Positions 1 through 13,382 of a stretch of 64,000 bases of DNA are shown in pieces (within the stretch, counting starts at the first letter, position 1; every line of letters starts with the position of its first letter). The translations under genes were made by a program, and so were the position numbers. The DNA comes from Glandiceps talaboti (lineage: Eukaryota; Hemichordata; Enteropneusta; Spengelidae). The DNA is taken from positions 12,199,651 through 12,263,650 of the forward strand of contig NC_135563.1 in NCBI RefSeq assembly GCF_964340395.1, read 5' to 3'. Under the pieces are notes generated by a model. That model made no database searches. It saw nothing but the letters and a program-made list of their open reading frames with translations, and was not told the DNA's origin.

Positions 1-1145
1 AATTATATTAGGTTGGGGCATGGCAGGCGGACGGCAAACAAAGAATTTAATTGAAAGCTCCTAAAGAAAGAAAGTGACTGTCAACGAGATTTTGACAAAT
101 GGCTTGGTTATATATCACAAAAGTAGTTAAGTTCTATCGATACGAGGTCATGGTTAAAGTCACAATACTGTTATTAGTTTCATAAAATATTCCCAAAAAA
201 GGAAACTGTGACATCAAGGGAAATGTGAAATTCAATCAAATGTTAGAAAGTAGACGGGTCTGTCGATGAAAAGCAATTGGCCACTTTGCCATACCCGGGG
301 CAATGTCTGAAATTGACGCAAACTACCATATTATGTACGTCTCGTACGGTGAGCTGACGTCTACAACTTTTCTCTTCGTGTTGTGGTCACGCTCTGATTT
401 TTGGATATTTGATCTGGTTTGACGAGACATCTAGGCAATTTCATTCCATTAGTTTCCAAACCATGTCAACTGTCCTAGAGGGGAGCAGTCATAGTTGTCT
501 TTTAGAGTCATCTTCTTTATGGGAAGTCTCCCTGTAAATGACAGGAATGCAAAATGCGCACTAAACTACCTGTTGCATACCTACAGACTGTTTTAAGTAT
601 TCTTAACGAGCGTTCTTTTTCCGCCCCTTGGGAAAATTTATGGTACATTCACGTTCAAAACGATCAAACAGTCACCAACAGTAGAAATTTCCGAAGCAAT
701 ATCTCGCTTATATACTTATGAGGTTTCGAGGAATTCGTAGAATCTCTGAATATTATATAAATATTATGTCTTATATAAAAATCACTATAAAGGTCATTTC
801 GATGAAATTGACAGCACCACTCAACATCAAACACCCACACCATTTTTTACAAATGTACAACTTCACTGGAAAGTATCTATTGTATGTACATCAATACTAG
901 AAACTACAGTTCACACGTGGTCAGCTTATCGTATATATATATTAGGCCTGTGATTGTCTACCGTTCGCACAGTCGCAGTGGAAGGGTAGAAGACTGCAGC
1001 GTACAAGAGTTTCAGCTTGAAGATCGATACAAGTATATTTACAACGTCGTAAGGTTGGACCGAGCAACCGGCAATGTATTGACCGATGGTGGAATCGGAA
1101 ATGTACTTTGAGTTTAATAAGCCATCCATCATTACGTGAAACAGT
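1..1145. other. Gene-free 5' flank of the first receptor gene
   Basis: No open reading frame here has recognisable protein features, and I see no RNA gene or clear repeat. The stretch is AT-rich and probably contains the promoter and 5' UTR of the receptor starting at 1146. The bases around that start (A at -3, G at +4) form a good vertebrate-type initiation context. Confidence 0.5.
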
Positions 1146-2111
1146 ATGGACGTTACAATGCAAGCTTATCTGAACAACTCTAATGTTACACAACCTGCCT
1201 ATGATTACACGTGTTCTTTAATGAGTGATAAAGGTAATACTATCGCCATGGTGATTCTATCATTTACAGGTGTTATTGCGAACGCTACTTTTATGGTTGT
1301 ACTCTTTCGAATACCTTCGATGCGATCACCAACCAATGTTCTATTGATGAGTCTCTCCGTGTGTGATACGCTTTATCTATCGCAGTCAATGCTTCTCGGT
1401 ATCTGCAGGTTCATACGGGAACAATGTACACTACTGTGGACGCGGGAAGGGTTGTGTTTCGTGACAATCATGCTCGAGATGGCTCTAGTCACGTCATCAT
1501 TTACCGTGCTTACGATCGCCATTGAGCGTTATTTTGCTGTATGTAAACCTCTAAGTCACAGCATGTATCGCAATTCTGCACCCGGCTCCAACCGAAGAAA
1601 GTTCATGCTTGTTGCTTCCACCTGGTTATCAGGATCATTGGGCAGTTTGATTCCGCTAGCTGCACTGCGATCATGCGAGTTACCGTCAACACCTGACACA
1701 AGTCGAGTGGCGATAGCTGAAGTGATTTTCATTGTGATGTGTTCCATCCCGCTTCTGACTGTTGTTATATTGTACTCGGCAATCATGGTGAAATTATACC
1801 ATACTTCGAAGAGTCTGGTGGCAAAAGAACGAAGTAGTGGTGCCCGATTCGTGGAAAGACAAGTTGTAGTACTGTGTTTAGTGATCACAACCATCTACAT
1901 CATTTGTATAAGTCCAACCCTCACTTACATCACCATGCACACCTTACGAATCTATTTAGATATTGATTTATTTCCTTCACAGGCAGTCGAGAACTGTATC
2001 AATCTTATTTCAGTTAACCTTTTACTTCTCAATTCATCTGCCAACCCTTTCATCTATAATGCTGTCAATGCTAACTTCAGAAAAGCCTTCAAGAAAACGT
2101 TCTTTGGTTAG
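1146..2111 (+). CDS. Class A (rhodopsin-type) G-protein-coupled receptor, peptide-receptor-like, single exon
   Basis: The product is 321 residues with seven hydrophobic segments, an uninterrupted frame and no introns. It should sit in the plasma membrane and signal through heterotrimeric G proteins. The short N-terminus has N-glycosylation sequons near residues 10-15. Class A landmarks are Asn46 in TM1, Asp74 in TM2 (LSVCD), Glu127-Arg128-Tyr129 (ERY for DRY) ending TM3, Trp160 in TM4, Pro202 in TM5, and Asn300-Pro301-Phe-Ile-Tyr304 (NPxxY) in TM7, followed by a basic helix 8 (FRKAFKK). Cys104 and Cys177 could form the TM3-ECL2 disulfide. TM6 reads CISP where CWxP is usual, so the toggle tryptophan is Ile. 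The ERYFAVCKPL and LNSSANPFIYN stretches resemble receptors for small neuropeptides (TRH, ghrelin and neuromedin U groups), but the ligand cannot be named. The first in-frame ATG is used. The class call is secure; the subfamily is inference. Confidence 0.93.
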   Translation: MDVTMQAYLNNSNVTQPAYDYTCSLMSDKGNTIAMVILSFTGVIANATFMVVLFRIPSMRSPTNVLLMSLSVCDTLYLSQSMLLGICRFIREQCTLLWTREGLCFVTIMLEMALVTSSFTVLTIAIERYFAVCKPLSHSMYRNSAPGSNRRKFMLVASTWLSGSLGSLIPLAALRSCELPSTPDTSRVAIAEVIFIVMCSIPLLTVVILYSAIMVKLYHTSKSLVAKERSSGARFVERQVVVLCLVITTIYIICISPTLTYITMHTLRIYLDIDLFPSQAVENCINLISVNLLLLNSSANPFIYNAVNANFRKAFKKTFFG

Positions 2112-2197
2112 AGTTTTTCGAGGTTTTGAAATAATATGAGTATAAAATTGTCACTGATGGTACGTATAGGTTGTTTTGACATTGTTACTATAGGTGT

Positions 2198-2200
<3 letters not shown>

Positions 2201-2285
<85 letters not shown>
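2201..2285. repeat. (TA)n microsatellite
   Basis: An uninterrupted run of alternating T and A about 85 bp long, in the 3' flank of the receptor. It is followed by a short TG run. Confidence 0.98.
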
Positions 2286-2287
<2 letters not shown>

Positions 2288-2352
2288 GTGTGTGTGTTAT
2301 ATATGTATATTATACATATTCATGAATGTATATGTAGTGTATATATAAACAA

Positions 2353-2389
2353 TCACATACATACATACATACATACATACATACATACA

Positions 2390-2423
<34 letters not shown>

Positions 2424-2470
2424 CATACATACATACATACATACATACATACATACATACATACATACAT
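2353..2470. repeat. (CATA)n microsatellite
   Basis: About 29 copies of the CATA tetranucleotide with one interruption (a TA pair near 2420). A tetranucleotide repeat without stop codons gives long Tyr-Ile-His-Thr open frames on both strands that are not genes. Confidence 0.98.
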
Positions 2471-3475
2471 TATACAAAGACCCCCTTCGTAAGCCTGACT
2501 TGAACGTTTCCTCCTACATATTTGATACTGATAAACCATTGCTAATGATGTGGCATATACTGACATGCATTGTACTGTCATTACAAGTCAAATCTCGTGC
2601 TCGTGTATGGACGTATCGTAGCTTTGAGCACAAATCCTCGTACTCAATACGTGATTGTTATCATAATGCGATTATGTATTATAACACGGAAGCTTGTGAA
2701 CATGTAAACGGAGGCTGATCCTTGCTATTTATACTGTGTACAATGACATGTTACATTATACCTTTATTATCTAATCATACACGAAACCGTATTTAACCGT
2801 AATTAAAATACATGTTTTATAACCTTCCTTGACTATATAATCATCTAACTGGACATTTTTTAATTGCCAATTTTAACATTTGGGAGGTAGATCTTATGAG
2901 AATGAACTTAACAAATTCATAAATCTATTTTATGTATAATATCTACGTCATTGTATTTGTATCTTTGTGAAACCATACTTATATTTCAGTCTTTGATAGT
3001 TCAATTTGTAAACGATTTTCCTATGTAATCAGATTATTAATCTTTGCGATTTTACTATCGTAATTGTAATTTAAACTATTAAAGATTACATGTATATACA
3101 CACACATATATATATGAGTGCAAAAGTAATGAGTAGAACACTCTTGATAAAAAACAATCCTGACGTTTCGAATGAATATTCTTTAACAAAGGATACAAGG
3201 CAAGATATAAGTGGATCACCACCTGACATTATATCTATGCGTTATGACGTAGAACAAAACACTACAAGTTCTAATAAATGGTAAAAGTGAGAAGGTCTAA
3301 AATCACGCGCACCAAAAAACTCCAGAACACGCCTGAAATATAGAGTATGTGTAGTTAATTACATATGGACAATGTACAGATATTAGGGAATATTAATGAT
3401 GTAACATATCATATAAATATATATATATATATATTAAGCAGTTTCATTTGAACATATAAAATAAACAGAAACACT
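2471..3475. other. Gene-free 3' flank of the first receptor
   Basis: No coding signal. An ATTAAA hexamer at 2802-2807 could be the polyadenylation signal of the receptor transcript, about 690 bp past the stop. A stretch near 3120-3200 (containing GACGTTTCGAATG) vaguely resembles 3' tails of Penelope-like or DIRS-like retroelements in reverse orientation, too weakly to call. Confidence 0.35.
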
Positions 3476-4731
<1,256 letters not shown>

Positions 4732-4779
4732 ACATACATACATACATACATACATACATACATACATACATACATACAT

Positions 4780-4836
<57 letters not shown>

Positions 4837-4877
4837 TACATACATACATACATACATACATACATACATACATACAT
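4732..4877. repeat. (CATA)n-(CA)n-(CATA)n composite microsatellite
   Basis: A tetranucleotide array interrupted by a central CA run of about 35 bp (about 4796-4831). It opens several spurious frames on both strands. Confidence 0.98.
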
Positions 4878-5102
4878 GCTTGCGTATGTCTTCTATAATC
4901 CTACGATGAATTATTCATACAATGCCAATACATTGTTTGGCTTTAATTAATTTGCAAATTACAAACGGTGTAGTCTAAAGGTACAGGGAATACACAGACT
5001 GGAAGGAAAATCGCCAATACTGCATTCTGCAACTTTTGATTCATAACTGTAAAAGAGTGTTATGTTTTTATCTGTACTGCAGTATCATATTGGCTCGACA
5101 TA

Positions 5103-5226
5103 ATCTATCTATCTATCCAATCATTAATCCATCCATCCATCCCCTCCATCCATCCATCCATCCAACAATCAACCTATCCAACCACTCACCTACCCACCCA
5201 TCCACCCACTCACCTACCTGCCCAGG

Positions 5227-5321
<95 letters not shown>

Positions 5322-5336
5322 CTATCTGTCTATCTT

Positions 5337-5373
<37 letters not shown>

Positions 5374-5390
5374 ATGTCTGTCTGTCTATA
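5103..5390. repeat. (CATC)n / (TCTA)n / (TCTG)n composite microsatellite
   Basis: CATC-rich degenerate repeats (5103-5226) give way to a long TCTA array (5227-5335) and then TCTG (5336-5390). The gradient of related units is typical of microsatellite birth and slippage. Confidence 0.97.
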
Positions 5391-8300
5391 GAGCTGTCCA
5401 GCTATCTATCGAGTTATCTCTCTCTAGCTAGCTATCGAGGTAGAGATAGAGATATCTATTTGTGCATATTAATTAGGAGAATTTGCATAATTATTAACAT
5501 TATTTGGAATATTTTCATTACATTTGTTGCATAATTTCTTTATATGAGTGAATTCTTATGTGGTACAGCTAAATGCACGTGTAAGCTTACTACTAGCATT
5601 ATGATTAAATAATTTTCCCAATCCAGCCTTCTATCTTTGTAAAAAAAAACACCTACGGGACCACTTTCAGTCCATACTGGTTACTGATGTTTCAACTTTG
5701 TCCGAGAGCTGAGAAATCTAATAAGTAATAGATGATATGACAGATAAATGGATTCACACTATTGAAATTGGATTCACGGAATTGAAATGGACATATTGTG
5801 ACTGATGTTGTGTATACCCGCGGGTCAGTTCCTGTGTCTTCCATAATAGGTACCGTTTATTACAGTTAATAATGCTGCTAAAACTAGTTCATTTCCGGTT
5901 CACTAGATAAACAACAGAAACTAACTTTACACTGCATGATGTTTAGATACAGGGTATTTTAAGCTCGGTAAATTTCCCATCCAATATGTTTCAGGGATAA
6001 AGTGTGACATTGTGATCTCAGAACTGTACACTTTTAGTTATTTCTTTTTGAAAAGGCTCAATTCAAATACAAATTCATGTTCTGATATCACATTTTAACC
6101 ATCCCCAGATTCTGATATCACTTATTACAATATAAACGTTGCAAAGACGATATGTGTCGAGAACGCTGTCAGTCATAACAGAAACAGTATTGCATGGAGT
6201 CTGAAACCTTCTGAAATGTACTCTTTTAAAGAAGTCTACTCATTTCGTTACCTAGTACATAACATGTAGACTGTGTGTAGAAAATTACACATTAATTTCC
6301 CTCGAGTGAAATATGTTAAGGTTGACGAAGTCACCAAAGTAGTCTTGATTAACAGCGCAACATTGATGTGAGCTCAATATGAAACTGAGATTTTATATTA
6401 ATCTCTTCACATCTAAGTAATGTAGTTACGTATGAACCATGGCCTTTTCTTGTAAAACTGTGCAAAAATTAATTACGGAATATTCTACGGTGACAACGAT
6501 GCCAATATAATCTACACCTTTCTGTTGCATTGTCTCCTTATAATATATCACTGCTAACCTCTCTGCATAGTAGATTAGCTACAATTTGTTACTTAGTATC
6601 CATGTAGAACAGCGGAAATCTCTTTGTTTGGACTTTACCCTTAAATAATAATTATAAGTTATATTTCTAAAGACTCGTTTTTTCTTCTTGTTACAACGTG
6701 ACAAAGTGGGTATAAAAATTAAACCACTTCGATGAGCAAGGGGTTGTTCAAACGGTTTGATACGATCAATTGATTCGCCATTTTCATTCCAAATCTTAGT
6801 GAACATATATTGAACATATCTTTGTGAAAATGCAAATAGCGTCGATGAACGTCACGTGTCTGTTGATTTGTGTTATTGTCCGTCATTATATAAATGTGCC
6901 TTATTTATGTGATGCATTATTTACAATTATTTTGTGCTTGAATTAGATTAATAGTCACACTGTTGAACTATGGATGTAGAGCTGGTACTGGTTTGTTTGT
7001 TTGTTTGTTTGTTTGTTGTTTTTAAATACAATAGCAAAGTCATGTATCTGTTTCCATTCAGAAGCATAATTTATATTATTATCTTAAAAGATATCCTTAA
7101 ATATGTTTATCAAATCGGTAAAAGACAGTACTAATTAATTGTTGTATCACGACCAAGGGTTCTTATTATTTACGATTAACGTAAAGAGCGGTTTAGTTCA
7201 TAGCATCTCCATATAATTGAGACCACTTTCTAATCACGGCATCGATCGTCTTTGTAAGACATTGCGACTAGAGTCTTTTTCGATCTCTAATATACACACT
7301 GGAGTACTTAAAAAGAAATTTCCTCACCTAGACATGCACATTTCGAAGCCTTTGCAATTGCATTAAAGGCAGTGGCTTTATAAAACGTCTTAAGATGTTG
7401 CTTCGAGTTGTGTCCGATGTTCATCCATTTCCTACTTACGAGTTACATGCAATTCACAGAGGATAAAGAGGATATTGCATTCTGTGAGAGATACTTCAAA
7501 CACACCGACAGTCTTGAGTAAACATGCGATGATTAAACGTGAATATGGGATACTGGCATTATTTCTTTTTGAACACATATAGGCCAACGTTGCCAATAAA
7601 ATTTGCAGCAGAAGTACACCATCTCTCATTCAATGCATAATGCGAATGTATTGCTCTAAGAACGGTATACCTAATCATTTCAGAACACTAACAAACATCC
7701 TATCAAACTGTATGTCAAAAACGCAACGGTTTCACTGACTGACAATAATTAACATATTACAGATTTTCATTTGGGAAGGCCTTAAAATGAGTTTAGGGGC
7801 ATTTATTTCGATGTAACAATTAAAATAAATTCATCGTGTCGTCTGACCATGATGATGAGGGTGATTTAACCCAATTTAATATGTAGGAATACATGCAGAA
7901 ACATAGGCACAAGACACAAGTCAGGTGTCGTCGTATATTGAATGATTAACTCTTTATATGCATGCATGCAGTCACGGTATGTTCAAACAGAGCGGAAACA
8001 GTGACTGAATCTAATTGTCCCACTGGGGTTGTGTAGACATCATGGGAATTCAAAATAGCGAACCGTTCTGTGGAACATAGAAGTCTACCCAGTTCGTTAT
8101 TACAACGGACACAAGTCGCTTTCCAATAAAGCGTAGAAATGTAAAGTTTAAAGTTTATTCTTGTGATTAATACTTTATACAGGTGAAGTTCATTCAAGTC
8201 AAAAAAAAGTCTTCACCAACCACATTCATGGATTGCATACATACATGCAGGCAGGCATGCAAACAGGCAGACAGACAGGGAGCTAAAATGGGTTACCCTT

Positions 8301-9440
8301 ATGGAAAATACTTTTAAATATTTCCAACAAGACTTCAGAATATAGCCTTAGGGTAGGTATACGTAGGTAGGTCAAAATTTGATTTTATTTTACTCAAAGA
8401 TGAGATACTTATCGGTCACAATACTTCCGAAACACATTGATGAGGTGTAAAAAGACGAACAAGTTATGCAGACTGTACTGTTATAGTCTAAGAAGAGCTG
8501 GTTTCTCTCTGGAATACGACTTTAAAAAAAAGGGACTACAGATGAGGCAAAGGCATGAAGATGTACACGAAAATTTGAGTAAATTGTTACTATTTTACCT
8601 TTTTATATGCACAACAATGTTTAGGGTAAAGTCGGTCGAGTTATTGGAAACACTTTTTTTTTGCCTTATTTCAAATTAACATTATGACTTTATTACCATG
8701 ATCGCGCAAACATCATCATTTTAGATCAACAAATAAAGCAACCGTAACCTTTACAGTGAATTATCATCCCGTTACACCAACACCGATAGTACAACAAATG
8801 TATTTAACCGACATCGATGAGACGTCGTGATTTCACGAAATACGGCTCATTTAAATTTCCCAACAGACATTATCGATGTTATTTGAAAGAAAATTGGTTC
8901 ATCGAGGGAATCCAAGTAATGACCTACGAGGAGAAAACCCCGGGGAGAAAACATATTACATGACGTGCAATGTAGTGCGAATTGGCTCCGAAGAAAGACC
9001 CACGTCTATATCATGCCCTACAAAAAACATGATAAAATATGACTTCCCGGTGTCACTGACTTCTACACGGACGCCAAAGACTTTATTTTCAATTATGGTG
9101 TCCATACGTAGACAAGACATATGGGAACACATAGCAAAGGTGTATGTCTGTTTTCAAATTAGATACGTATTGTGTTGACGCTTCTATATGCCAAGGTATA
9201 ATTGAACTGCTGCAGTAAGCACTATGGATCTATCTTTTGATCGGCGGCTGTGATTACTGTTCTTATGAGTTAAACTTCGAGTTCTCCGGTTCAATTTAAG
9301 CGAATTTTATATAAAGAGTTCTTTTCATCTATCAAAGGGTATCAGATTTGCAAATTAGCGTAATAAACATCAATGACAAAATGTTCAATCAGGAATATAC
9401 AGGAGTCATAGAACCTAATGTGGAAGAGTACATTATGAAC
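5391..9440. other. Gene-free stretch of about 4 kb
   Basis: No reading frame here has a recognisable domain, and I found no exon with paired splice sites that I could defend. A short (GTTT)n run sits at about 6989-7018. Near 8352-8395 is a block (AGGGTAGGTA followed by GTAGGTAGGTC) that resembles, in reverse complement, a block near 21820-21875. Confidence 0.45.
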
Positions 9441-9467
9441 TACACAGACACAGACACTGACACAGAC

Positions 9468-9510
<43 letters not shown>

Positions 9511-9568
9511 CACACACACATTACACCACATACATCCAACCACCTCACGCCACCATACCCCCCCCCCC
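9441..9568. repeat. (GACA)n-(CA)n microsatellite with poly-C tract
   Basis: GACA and CA units run from 9441 to 9521, and a run of about 11 C lies at 9558-9568. Confidence 0.96.
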
Positions 9569-10479
9569 GCCCACAATACAAATAAACACAGAATGACTGA
9601 ACAAACCGTTTACTGGGTTTCGTACTTTTTTCATCTACGAGACTATACCCTTTCTCCAATGTATTCAACTTTGGAAATGAGGACTTGTGATATCGACCTC
9701 ACTTTGAATTTCAGTCTGCAGTTTTCGATTTTTCATCATTTATTTGCTGAATTCAAGTGCAACTTAACGAGCTCCTAGCATAACAATTGTTTTGGTGACG
9801 CAGATTTGCGTTTCTAGCTATAGATTGCATGTCTTATTTTCGATATGGTAATAAGTTCTATGTCACTTTTGAACTTGAAAATAGAAAGTTATTTATTTTC
9901 AATTGCTGAATACGATGGATAGGTAGGTGCGTATATGTATCCCGTTTAGCTTATATTGGCAACACAGAGCTATTCTCAAGATAAATACGCAACAGAATGT
10001 TTCGCTTTTCCAAGCATACTGCTAATTACATTTTGTGGGTAGCTGCTGTGTTATAAACGTGTCGAGAGTTTGCAAACTTCTAACAAGATAGGCCGAAAGC
10101 TATTTTCGCTGGCAATTGATACGAGGTTTTTGTTTTGTTTTCACTTCAGTAAAATGTACAATCAGGGGTTGCACACTAAGCACTTTAGTATTTGTCATAA
10201 GTATTTTGAAAAGACTTGTTTCAACATATATCGTGTACCAAACCATATTGGGAAGTCTCACAAGAAATAGTGGATGCGGAAATTAACATAAATTTAAAAA
10301 GACAACATAAAACTGTTCTTCCAATCTTTAATGTACATCTGATAGGAAGAAATAAATAACACAGAGGCCATTTGGAAAACAATGGAAAACCAGAACTAGA
10401 CACTCACACGTGAAAAAAAATAAATAAAAAAGCTACCTACCTCACCTATTCAAAAACAATCTTTTTTATTAGGCCTTCA
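9569..10479. other. Gene-free stretch
   Basis: Nothing supportable was seen here: no domain-bearing frame, RNA gene or repeat. Confidence 0.45.
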
Positions 10480-10556
10480 TATATCACTGACATGTTTTTT
10501 TTGGTAATTTGTAGCGAAATTGTTACAAATGACAAAAAAAGCATGTCATTGATATA
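10480..10556. repeat. Inverted repeat, single 77-nt hairpin
   Basis: The arms 10480-10513 and 10524-10556 pair over about 33 bp with a few mismatches. The outer parts read TATATCACTGACATG on the left and CATGTCATTGATATA on the right, with T- and A-runs inside and a loop of about 9 nt (GCGAAATTG). The size fits a miRNA precursor, but the T/A tracts also fit a tiny foldback element. Confidence 0.7.
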
Positions 10557-11198
10557 GAGACTTGATAACGCAAGTATATAAAATGATACATTTTATCTCG
10601 CTGTGAATACAAATCAACACCGCACTCATCACCTTGGCATTTTGTGAAGAAAAAGCTGACTCGAAAACGCCTCAAGAGACCTTACTTTAGAGATGGATAT
10701 CATGATACATAGCAATATAGAGTGTATTAGTCACGATTTTACTAGCTGATCACGACATGTATATATCGACGTCGATAATGTCATTTCACTATTTTAGCTG
10801 TAATCTAGATTAATTGTAATCATGATGGCATTTACGGGGCTGCAATTCTTCATTTGGAAGGGCTCCCGGGTACGAACTATATCGTTTCGTACAGTGCTCT
10901 ATCACGATACACGAAGCCATTGCCACCACTTGCTAAGATTCAACAGTGTGTGTTGAGGGGAGCCCTCCTCATAAGAGGGCGCCCTCTAATTAATTAATTA
11001 TGCAAGCTAAGCAGTCCACTTTCAAACTTTCAACCTATAGTACAAGTAAGAGTGGGTGAATTGAACTCTTATTAGTTTGAAATTAATGTGAAATTTTAAC
11101 CCACTTGGGTTGGATTTTCGCAAACTCTAACCAGTACAACGTTAGCAAATCTACCCAAGTCGACCATGCCGTATGCTTTGGAGCTGATGTTGTCGGTC
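10557..11198. other. Gene-free stretch upstream of coding relic
   Basis: No gene was seen. An AATTAATTAATTA run lies at about 10986-11001. The phrase GTTGGATTTTCGCA occurs near 11109 and again near 12334, so it could mark the ends of an inserted unit around the relic at 11199-11751; this is weak. Confidence 0.35.
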
Positions 11199-11751
11199 AT
11201 GGCTTCTAAGACCAGAGGAAAAACCGGCGCCCAAAATAACGGGACGACTGGTAGAAAACAGCGACCAACCATCCCGCAGTCGGATTCTTAACAATCTACC
11301 AACGAATACCTACGAGAATTTCAAGGACTCGGGAGGGAATTTCAAGCTGTTAGAGAACAGATTGATCAGCGAGTGACGGAGAATATTCGTATCGCCAAAT
11401 ATGGCCGGAATATTATTCACTATTTCAGTGACGACACTGCAAAGGGGCCATAACAAGGTTTTTTCCCACACCTGTAGTAACGCTCCCGCTCAGTCCGTAA
11501 ACGAAATGAGACAAATGGTGTCAGCTGATCGTCAACTACAGCAAGAATTACGGGAACAACACAGGCAGTATATATCACACTTCTTCAAATCGAATCAACC
11601 GGAACCTGGTAAGTCTCAGCGTTTTCAAACCCGTAAAGATAACACTACTACTCAGGTCGCATGGCCCCATATAGCCGCCCAATCTAGGCCCCACGGTACG
11701 GGGAAAGAAATGACGTACGACACCATGACCTTTATTAAACGAGGTCGTTGA
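11199..11751 (+). pseudogene. Decayed coding relic, family not recognised
   Basis: From the ATG at 11199 one frame reads as a protein-like sequence rich in Gln, Glu and Arg. It starts with a basic MASKTRGKTG stretch and continues into a helical, charged region. It is broken by TAA at 11289, TAA at 11451 and TAG at 11475. The protein-like character then continues in the frame one base on (about 11490-11751), again Gln/Arg-rich with a helical QQELREQHRQYISHFF segment, and ends at 11751. All three stops are one C-to-T change from a Gln codon, as expected for an old copy decaying by cytosine deamination. A retroelement gag-like or structural ORF would fit the composition, but I do not recognise the family. 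It could also be chance open frame. Confidence 0.35.
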
Positions 11752-11794
11752 TGGTTCACTGTATTCTCCTCACAGGTGATATCGGCGTTATCTG

Positions 11795-11816
11795 GCACAC
11801 ACACACACACACACAT

Positions 11817-11859
<43 letters not shown>
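11795..11859. repeat. (CA)n-(TA)n microsatellite
   Basis: A CA run passes directly into a TA run, immediately downstream of the coding relic. Confidence 0.97.
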
Positions 11860-13287
11860 CACTGAAACTGAGTGGCCTACAGAAAAGATTCCACAATGAG
11901 GGAAGACTTCAGCTTGATGTTTCACCGACATACCGTTGTAAACCACAGCCTCTTTTACGGCACCGTCCAAGACGTACCGTAACGGAAGAAAAATAAGTTG
12001 TGGTTTGCAAGAACACACTGAAATCGCAAGTATTGTAGGTGATGTAAAACCATGTAATGACTCCAGAATCCAGAGATAATGAAAATGCATTTAAAACCTT
12101 GAATGGCATTTCCCTTTACAAGAAAAAATGAAAGATGTATTGAAGATGTGCAGGTGATGTCCTAGACAGTAATCCCGGCAGAATGGCAATTCGATATGCA
12201 GCGCACGAAATACCGTAAAAAGGTCAATGAGGTGTATTGATTTAAATTGTTATTTTGAACGACCACAGGTGTAGTACAGAACAGGAATAAGATTTTCATG
12301 AAGTATTCCCCTAATCTTGTTTTTGTTAAGTAAGTTGGATTTTCGCAGACTTAGATACGAGAATTGAAGTCATATTAGATGTTCGCTGTCATTAATAGTC
12401 AGGAGACGGGGTAGATTAATTACATTTATATATTAAAATCCACACGTCATGGGAAAAGAATGAATAAATTGTAGCTTCACAAACTGAGAGAGAAGGGACT
12501 ATGAATGCAGTTGCTTTGTTTGACAGTTTGTTGTAGATTCGCACTTTCTAAAATTGGAACATACACGAATAATGACGTTAAAATTTCGGCATGTTATTTT
12601 TTTGTATTTTTATCAAGCTCTCGCCACGTTTATAAGATTCCCGTGAAAACAAATACAGACTGAAAGCAAAGAGTGCTGTAGTCAAATAAAGGGGTCCCCA
12701 CAATCTCTACATTATAATAATATATTTACTCCCCATCAGTTGCTTCATACATTGTTTCACTGATTGATCTATGCATAATCTATTGTGTTTAGTTGTACAT
12801 CCAAATTTTAATTTAACAAAATCAGACTGTATTTGAGATAAAGAAAGCACACTGGGCAATCATCCCCAACTTACAATAGTTTACAACCATGCGTAAAATA
12901 TGTGTAGGTCGACCTTCTGCGATGTGGTCTTTAGAACAGACCTAATTACTCATCACGTGTATATGTACATGCAGATGCACGGTAAGAAAGTCACATTCGT
13001 AGCTAACCCTTATGACAAGGCACGTAGTGATTGATATCCACAGTAACCTTGCCTCATTACGCTGTCATGGTAAATGACACGTTACATTCTTTCACTGAGA
13101 ATTGTAAAGCGTTGTATCAGTCAGGTATACTCACATTCGTCACGTGCACGGATCACAGAGCGCCATCAAACGAGGATGTGACAAACATATGTTTTTGCCG
13201 TTAAATTAAAGTTAAATTAAATTCCAATTGCAATGAGCGTATTTCGATTATCATCACAAAAAGCTGATATAAACTTTAAAATTACTG
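11860..13287. other. Gene-free stretch
   Basis: No supported gene, RNA gene or repeat. The open frames here are short and featureless. Confidence 0.45.
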
Positions 13288-13331
13288 ACGCACGCACGCA
13301 CGCACGCACAGACAGACAGAGAGACAGAGAC

Positions 13332-13366
<35 letters not shown>

Positions 13367-13382
13367 GGCAGGCAGGCAGGCA
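13288..13382. repeat. (GCAC)n-(GACA)n-(GGCA)n microsatellite
   Basis: Three related tetranucleotides follow each other, GCAC, then GACA, then GGCA. Confidence 0.96.

Noticed and set aside
1556-1894. Minus-strand open frame inside the first receptor
   Set aside because: It is a shadow of the receptor frame without any motif; similar shadows within 41771-42952 were dropped for the same reason.
9342-9668. Minus-strand Cys/Val/Ser-rich frame
   Set aside because: Its length comes from the GACA/CA microsatellite at 9441-9521.
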